From assembly GCA_049688015.1 (NCBI GenBank), contig JBAVJZ010000049.1, positions 1 through 25,920 of the forward strand: a stretch of DNA of 25,920 nucleotides. Direction: 5' to 3'. The translations under genes were made by a program, and so were the position numbers. Each line of letters opens with the position of its first letter. Within the stretch, counting starts at the first letter, position 1. Under the pieces are notes generated by a model. The model saw nothing but the letters and a program-made list of their open reading frames with translations, was not told the origin of the DNA and did not search any database. Shown here piece by piece: positions 21,378 through 25,920 of the stretch. Origin of the DNA: CSP1-8 sp049688015 (GTDB taxonomy: Bacteria; Desulfobacterota; Deferrimicrobia; Deferrimicrobiales; Deferrimicrobiaceae).

Positions 21378-21466
21378 TACCGGTTCATGCAGGCGGTCGG
21401 GATGATCGCGACCGGACCGGCCACGGGGAAGGCGACCGGGATGAGGGCAGCTGCATTCATTTTCTT

Positions 21467-21496
21467 ATAATACATTAGGGTATCCGGGAAAATCAA
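21467..21496 (-). promoter_or_regulatory. Candidate sigma-70 promoter for the DUF4124 gene
   Basis: On the minus strand TTGATT (21496-21491) and TATTAT (21472-21467) are 18 bp apart. Transcription would begin near 21460, leaving a leader of about 80 bases before the start codon at 21377. Confidence 0.4.
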
Positions 21497-21679
21497 TGGA
21501 GGGGCCGGGAAGGGACGGGAGATGGTTCTCCCGCGTCCGTTTCGGCTTGTTTCGACCGCGCCGTCTGGTAATATAACCGGAATAAAATCCCCCTGTTTGG
21601 CGTAGGGGCCTGATTTTTCAGAACAGGCGAAGGGATCCGGCGCGATGCCGGAAACGGTCGTTCGGATTATTGTCCGACA

Positions 21680-21707
21680 TTGCCGGTTTATCATTTTCGG
21701 TTATACA
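21680..21707 (+). promoter_or_regulatory. Candidate promoter of the Liv/acyl-CoA synthetase operon
   Basis: TTGCCG (21680-21685), 16 bp, TATACA (21702-21707), giving a leader of about 65 bases before the livG GTG. A second, more distant pair (TTGTTT/TAATAT at 21547-21574) is an alternative. Confidence 0.35.
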
Positions 21708-21779
21708 GAAGAACATTGTTTGATGTAACACCGGTCGATTGCGATATCCTACAAAAATTATTACGGGGGGGGAACCCGG

Positions 21780-22571
21780 GTGCCACAGCTTAAGATAGAC
21801 GACGTCCACCTCTCTTTCGGGGGCGTGAAGGCGATCAACGGGGTCTCCACCGACGTTGCCGAAGGGGGGATCCACGCGATCATCGGACCGAATGGCGCCG
21901 GGAAGACATCTGTGTTCAATTGCATCTCCTGTGTCTATCGCCCGCAGAGAGGTTCCGTCTACTTCGAGGATCGGAAGATCACGGGGATGAAGCCTTATCA
22001 GATCGCGCAGCTCGGGATCGCCCGGACATTCCAGAACATCGCTCTCTTTCACCACATGACCGTGCTCGACAATCTCATGTTGGGGAGGCACTTGTTCCTG
22101 AAGCGTGGCGTTTTCTTCGGGGGGATCTATCTCGGTCCCGCCCGCAGGGAGGAGATCGAGAACCGGAAGATCGTCGAGGACATCGTCGATTTTCTCGAGA
22201 TCGAGAACATCCGGAAAAAACCCGTCGGGACGCTTCCGTACGGACTGCGGAAGCGGGTAGAACTTGCCCGCGCCCTCTCTCTCAGGCCCAAGCTCCTCCT
22301 GCTCGACGAACCGATGGCCGGCATGAACCTCGAGGAGAAGGAAGACATGGCCCGATTCATCCTCGACATCAACGAGGAGTGGGGGGTCACCATCCTCCTG
22401 ATCGAGCACGACCTCGGTGTCGTGATGGACATCAGTCACCGGGTGAGCGTCCTTGATTTCGGCGTCAAGATCTCGGAGGGCGATCCCGCGCAGGTGGCCA
22501 AGGATCCGCACGTCATACGGGCCTACATCGGGGAGGAGGACGATTTCCTACGGAACCTGGAGGCGCATTAA
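21780..22571 (+). CDS. livG: Branched-chain amino acid-type ABC transporter ATP-binding protein (LivG-like)
   Basis: One of the two ATPases of a Liv-type (HAAT family) importer, on the cytoplasmic face. The 263-residue product has Walker A GPNGAGKTS at 36-44, the LivG-typical ARTFQNIALFHHMTVLDNLM, signature-like LPYGLRKRVELARAL from Leu152, Walker B ending Asp176-Glu177 (LLLLDEPMAGMN) and IEHD for the H-loop. The signature Ser of LSGGQ/LSYG is Pro here. GTG 21780 is the start; a G-rich stretch precedes it. Four bases separate the stop from the acyl-CoA synthetase gene. A substrate other than branched-chain amino acids is likely given that neighbour. Confidence 0.93.
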   Translation: MPQLKIDDVHLSFGGVKAINGVSTDVAEGGIHAIIGPNGAGKTSVFNCISCVYRPQRGSVYFEDRKITGMKPYQIAQLGIARTFQNIALFHHMTVLDNLMLGRHLFLKRGVFFGGIYLGPARREEIENRKIVEDIVDFLEIENIRKKPVGTLPYGLRKRVELARALSLRPKLLLLDEPMAGMNLEEKEDMARFILDINEEWGVTILLIEHDLGVVMDISHRVSVLDFGVKISEGDPAQVAKDPHVIRAYIGEEDDFLRNLEAH

Positions 22572-22575
22572 GAGG

Positions 22576-24483
22576 ATGAAGAGCGTACTGGCGAAGCATG
22601 ACACCTTTCCGAAGCTTCTGGCCCGCAACGCGGAGCGGTTCGGCGACCGGAAGATCGCCATGCGCGAGAAGGAATTCGGGATCTGGCAGGAATTCACCTG
22701 GAGGGAGTATCACGAGCACGTGAAGTGGTTCTCCCTCGGACTGGTTTCCCTGGGGCTGTCCCCGGGGGACAAGGTCGCCATCATCGGGGACAACCGGCCG
22801 GAATGGGTGTGGGCCGAGGTGGCCGCCCAGGCGGCCGGTGCCGTTCCCCTGGGCCTCTACCAGGACTCGACGCTGAAGGAGGTCGCCTACGTCATCGACC
22901 ACTCCGACTCCACCTTCGTGGTGGCCGAGGATCAGGAGCAGGTGGACAAGATCCTGGACATGAAGGAGCAGCTGCCGAAGGTCCGCTACGTTGTGTACAG
23001 TGACCCCAGGGGAATGCGCAGATACAAGGAGCCGTACCTGCTCGACTTCCGGGAAGTGGAGACCTACGGCCGGGAACTCGAGGAAAAAGAACCGGATCTT
23101 TACGCGGAAAAGGTCGCCGGGGGGAAGATGGAAGACCTGGCGCTCATCTGCTATACCTCCGGCACAACCGGCTTCCCGAAGGGCGCCATGCTCTCTTTCC
23201 GAAACCTCCTCACGATGGCGGCGAACCTGATGGAGGTCGACCCGAAGTTCGAAAACGACGAGTTCGTCTCCTTCCTCCCTTTGGCCTGGATCGGGGAACA
23301 GATGATGTGCCTGTCCAGCGCGCTTCTCACCGGCTTCACGGTCAATTTCCCCGAAGAACCCGAGACGGTCCAGGAGAACATACGGGAGATCGGCCCAAGC
23401 ATCATGTTTTCCCCCCCGAGAATCTGGGAGAACATGACCTCCACCGTCCAGGTGAAGGTCATGGACGCCTCCCGGTTCAAGCGGACGATGTACAGCTGGG
23501 CTCTCCCCGTCGGGTACGCGTATGCGGATACCATATTCCGAAAGCGGCATCCGGGTCCTCTTCTCAAGCTGAAGCACCGGCTGGCCTACTACCTCGTGTT
23601 CCGGGCCTTGAAGGACAGGCTTGGCCTCCTCGGCATACGCACCGCCTCCACCGGGGGTGCGGCCCTCGGGCCCGACGTCTTCAAGTTCTTCACCGCGATG
23701 GGGGTGAATCTCAAGCAGATCTACGGGCAGACCGAGATCTCCGGCATCTCCTGCATCCATCGCGAAGGCGACATCAACTTCGACTCCGTGGGCAAGCCGA
23801 TCCCCGAAACCGAGATCCGGATCTCGGAAACCGGCGAGATCCTTTCCCGGAGTTCCTCGGTGTTCCTGGGGTACTACAAGAACCCCGAAGAGACCGAGAA
23901 GACACTCGAGGGCGGCTGGCTCCATTCCGGTGATGCCGGGTACTTCACCGAGGACGAGCAACTGATCGTCATCGATCGTGTAAAGGACGTCATGCACCTT
24001 ACCGACGGGACGAGGTTCTCCCCGCAGTTCATTGAGAACAAGCTCAAATTCTCTCCCTACATCAAGGAGTGCGTCTGTCTGGGACACGAGCGGGACTTCA
24101 TCGCCTCGATGATCTGCATCGACTACCCCAATGTCGGAAAGTGGGCGGAGAACCGGAGAATCAACTACACGACCTACACGGATCTTGCCGGGAAGCCCGA
24201 GGTCCTGGAACTTGTCGCGATGGAAGTGGACAGGGTGAACGCCACGCTTCCCGAAACCACGCGGATCCTGCGGTTCCTGCTCCTGTACAAGGAACTGGAT
24301 GCGGACGACGACGAACTGACCCGCACGAGGAAGGTCCGGCGCGCCTTCGTGGGAGAGAGATACAGGCACGTGATCAAAGGGATGTACACCGGGGCGACAT
24401 CGATCCCGATCGACGCCGTAATCAAGTATCAGGACGGGAAAACCTCGCGGATCAAGACGACGCTCGCCATCCGAGATTTATAG
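22576..24483 (+). CDS. Long-chain acyl-CoA synthetase-like AMP-forming ligase
   Basis: ATP-dependent ligase that activates a carboxylic acid to its CoA thioester through an acyl-AMP. The 635-residue product matches the long-chain (FadD15/FAA1-like) branch: AMP-binding P-loop YTSGTTGFPKG at 193-203, IYGQTEISG, and WLHSGDAGYF, IDRVKDVMHLTDG in the hinge, then a C-terminal part with DDDELTRTRKVRRAFV that contains the likely catalytic lysine region. ATG 22576 follows GGAGG at 22559-22563. It sits between livG and livH with gaps of 4 and 9 bp, so it belongs to the transporter operon. The substrate could be a fatty, branched or aromatic acid; the sequence does not decide. Confidence 0.92.
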   Translation: MKSVLAKHDTFPKLLARNAERFGDRKIAMREKEFGIWQEFTWREYHEHVKWFSLGLVSLGLSPGDKVAIIGDNRPEWVWAEVAAQAAGAVPLGLYQDSTLKEVAYVIDHSDSTFVVAEDQEQVDKILDMKEQLPKVRYVVYSDPRGMRRYKEPYLLDFREVETYGRELEEKEPDLYAEKVAGGKMEDLALICYTSGTTGFPKGAMLSFRNLLTMAANLMEVDPKFENDEFVSFLPLAWIGEQMMCLSSALLTGFTVNFPEEPETVQENIREIGPSIMFSPPRIWENMTSTVQVKVMDASRFKRTMYSWALPVGYAYADTIFRKRHPGPLLKLKHRLAYYLVFRALKDRLGLLGIRTASTGGAALGPDVFKFFTAMGVNLKQIYGQTEISGISCIHREGDINFDSVGKPIPETEIRISETGEILSRSSSVFLGYYKNPEETEKTLEGGWLHSGDAGYFTEDEQLIVIDRVKDVMHLTDGTRFSPQFIENKLKFSPYIKECVCLGHERDFIASMICIDYPNVGKWAENRRINYTTYTDLAGKPEVLELVAMEVDRVNATLPETTRILRFLLLYKELDADDDELTRTRKVRRAFVGERYRHVIKGMYTGATSIPIDAVIKYQDGKTSRIKTTLAIRDL

Positions 24484-24492
24484 GGAGGGAAG

Positions 24493-25389
24493 ATGACGTT
24501 CCAGTATTTTCTGCAGCTGCTGATCAGCGGACTGGTCATCGGCAGCATCTACTCGGCGGTTGCCTTGGGCTTCGTCATCATCTACAAGGCGACCCGCGTG
24601 GTGAACTTCGCCCAGGGGGAGCTGCTGATGGTCGGAGCCTACGTCTGCTATGCCTTCCTCGTGCAGATGCACGTCCCGTTCTGGGCCGCGCTTCTTCTCA
24701 CCATCCTGTTCGGGATGGTCCTGGCCATGTTCATCGAGCGCCTGATCCTCCGTCCCATGATCGGGGAGCCGGCCATCTCCATCATCATGGTTACCATCGG
24801 GCTCTCCCTTGTGCTACGGTCGGTGGCCTCGGCGATCTGGGGGACAGACATCCTCGTCTACGAGCCGAAGCTTTTCCCCCAGGAGATGATCTCGTTCGCG
24901 GGTGTCCCGGTTTCTCTTGAGTTCGTCTGGTGCTTTGTTCTGTCGGTCTTCCTGCTGGCGGTATTCTCCATATTTTTCAAGTATTCCAAGGCGGGAGTGG
25001 CGATGCGGGCCACCGCTTTCAACCAACAGGTCGCACAGTCGATGGGGATCTCGGTGAAGCACATCTTCGCCCTTTCCTGGGTGATATCTGCGGTCGTTTC
25101 CGGGATCGGCGGAGTTCTCATCGGGAACATCAACGGAATCAACAACACTCTCTACCATTTCGGTCTCAAGGTGTTCCCGGCGACGATCCTGGGAGGGCTC
25201 GACTCGATCCTCGGTGCCGCGATCGGGGGAATGATCATTGGAATACTCGAAAACCTGTCCGACGGGTTCTGCAAAACATACTTCGATCTGAGCGGTGTCA
25301 AGGAGGTAGCGCCGTACGTGATCCTGGTCCTCATCCTGATGGTGAAACCGTACGGTTTGTTCGGAACGAAGGAGATCGAACGGGTGTGA
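24493..25389 (+). CDS. livH: Branched-chain amino acid-type ABC transporter permease (LivH-like)
   Basis: Inner-membrane permease of a Liv-type importer, 298 residues with about eight hydrophobic segments. It begins MTFQYFLQLLISGLVIGSIY and shows the family pattern SIYSAVALGFVIIYKATRVV, NFAQGELLMVGAY, the cytoplasmic loop GVAMRATAFNQQVAQSMGI that contacts the ATPase, and KVFPATILGGLDSILGAAIG near the end. ATG 24493 has GGGAGGG just upstream. It is co-directional with livM, 39 bp further on. Confidence 0.95.
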   Translation: MTFQYFLQLLISGLVIGSIYSAVALGFVIIYKATRVVNFAQGELLMVGAYVCYAFLVQMHVPFWAALLLTILFGMVLAMFIERLILRPMIGEPAISIIMVTIGLSLVLRSVASAIWGTDILVYEPKLFPQEMISFAGVPVSLEFVWCFVLSVFLLAVFSIFFKYSKAGVAMRATAFNQQVAQSMGISVKHIFALSWVISAVVSGIGGVLIGNINGINNTLYHFGLKVFPATILGGLDSILGAAIGGMIIGILENLSDGFCKTYFDLSGVKEVAPYVILVLILMVKPYGLFGTKEIERV

Positions 25390-25428
25390 GCGGGAACAAG
25401 CACAGGACCGCGCGCGGGAGAAGAGTGC

Positions 25429-25920
25429 ATGCAATATTGCGGTGATTTCCGGACCGCCTACGAGAGGGACATGGAGCTTCTGCAGACCCCGTTCGTCAAG
25501 GTCTGCGTCACGGCCTTCTTCGTTTTCCTCCTCGCCTGGCCTTTCCTGGTCAAGAGCGCGTTCCTCTGGATCACCCTCCAGATCCTGATCGCGGCGATCG
25601 GGGCGGTCGGGCTGAACATACTTACCGGTTTCACAGGGCAGATCTCCCTCGGGCAGGGGGCGTTCCTCGGCGTCGGGGCGTACACGTCGGCCTACATCAC
25701 GGCCAAGCTCGGCCTCTCCTTCTGGGTGGGCGTTCCCGCGGCGGGCCTGGTTACCGCAATGGCGGGGATGGTATTCGGCATTCCGTCCCTCCGGCTGAAG
25801 GGGCTCTACCTTGCGATCGCGACGCTGGCATCCCAGTTCATTCTCGAATGGATCTTCCTCCGGTGGGAATCGGTAACGGGGGGGAGCTACGGAATTGTCA
25901 TCCCTCGTCCATCGCTGGGG
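25429..25920 (+). CDS. livM: Branched-chain amino acid-type ABC transporter permease (LivM-like), 3' end outside window
   Basis: The second permease of the importer; 164 codons are visible and the frame is open at the window end. It starts MQYCGDFRTAYERDMELLQT with a longer hydrophilic N terminus than many LivM proteins, then hydrophobic helices. The family signature LNILTGFTGQISLGQGAFLG and LRLKGLYLAIATLASQFI are present, as is a VTGGSYGI segment close to the edge. GGGAGAAG precedes ATG 25429. The second ATPase (livF) and a periplasmic binding protein (livK) are expected downstream but are not seen. Confidence 0.94.
   Translation, partial: MQYCGDFRTAYERDMELLQTPFVKVCVTAFFVFLLAWPFLVKSAFLWITLQILIAAIGAVGLNILTGFTGQISLGQGAFLGVGAYTSAYITAKLGLSFWVGVPAAGLVTAMAGMVFGIPSLRLKGLYLAIATLASQFILEWIFLRWESVTGGSYGIVIPRPSLG

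Larger units (their letters stand above)
21378..21779. other. 402-bp divergent intergenic region (DUF4124 gene / livG)
   Basis: It is AT-richer than the coding DNA and contains no credible gene. It holds the minus-strand promoter above, plus-strand promoter-like pairs at 21547-21574 (TTGTTT, 16 bp, TAATAT) and 21680-21707, a perfect hairpin TCCGGC/GCCGGA (21636-21652), and small inverted repeats at 21653-21662 and 21662-21677 that may be operators. A run of eight G at 21765-21772 forms the ribosome-site region of livG. Confidence 0.6.

Noticed and set aside
22513..24369. A 618-codon minus-strand open frame opposite the acyl-CoA synthetase gene
   Set aside because: Same cause: an antisense shadow of a conserved enzyme gene; the translation is His/Asp/Gly-rich without domains and has no ribosome site.

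Overview
The window is a GC-rich bacterial chromosome segment coding for core functions of a Gram-negative cell with a lipid A/LPS outer membrane. The gene order (lipid A and Kdo genes, then heptose genes, a DUF4416 gene, yicC, gmk, rpoZ, rel, ridA), the DUF4416 and DUF3108 families, and a secreted FN3 protein with a Cys-polyGly lipoprotein start all point to a deltaproteobacterial (Desulfobacterota/Desulfuromonadia-like) organism. This assignment rests on gene content and order only. No mobile element, CRISPR array, tRNA or rRNA was seen.

Layout. (1) 1-13540, plus strand: an unbroken run of 15 genes with overlaps or gaps of at most 14 bp: lpxB (5' truncated by the window), msbA, waaA, lpxK, a late acyltransferase, gmhB, a DUF3108 lipoprotein, a 54-residue Trm112-like protein, rfaE1/hldE kinase, a DUF4416 protein, yicC, gmk, rpoZ, rel and ridA. 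It makes, exports and decorates lipid A-Kdo, makes the heptose precursor, and continues into GTP/ppGpp metabolism and RNA polymerase omega. (2) 13542-16093: rpmB (minus), a DUF218/YdcF-like membrane protein (plus), and purN and purM (minus). (3) 16224-17682, plus: a stand-alone CinA N-terminal-type domain and an exported protein that may be DUF3047-like. (4) 17940-18815, plus: two small secreted FN3-like proteins with a possible sigma-54 promoter in front and a good intrinsic terminator behind. (5) 18959-20812, plus: a periplasmic cyclophilin and an RluA-type pseudouridine synthase. The 360-bp gap between them carries, on the minus strand, a promoter-like sequence and a strong intrinsic terminator that together could define a small RNA of about 200 nt. 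(6) 20805-21377, minus: a DUF4124 protein. (7) 21780-25920, plus: the start of a branched-chain-amino-acid-type (Liv) ABC transporter cluster with a long-chain acyl-CoA synthetase gene between livG and livH; livM runs off the window.

How it fits together: the first 13.5 kb couples envelope building to the growth-rate and stringent-response machinery. The Liv/acyl-CoA synthetase cluster probably imports and CoA-activates a carboxylate. The best candidates for something undescribed are the minus-strand small RNA at about 19550-19748, the FN3 pair with its upstream repeats, and the DUF3108 lipoprotein with a long proline-rich, internally repeated stalk inside the LPS operon. All RNA, promoter and operator calls were made by eye and are tentative.
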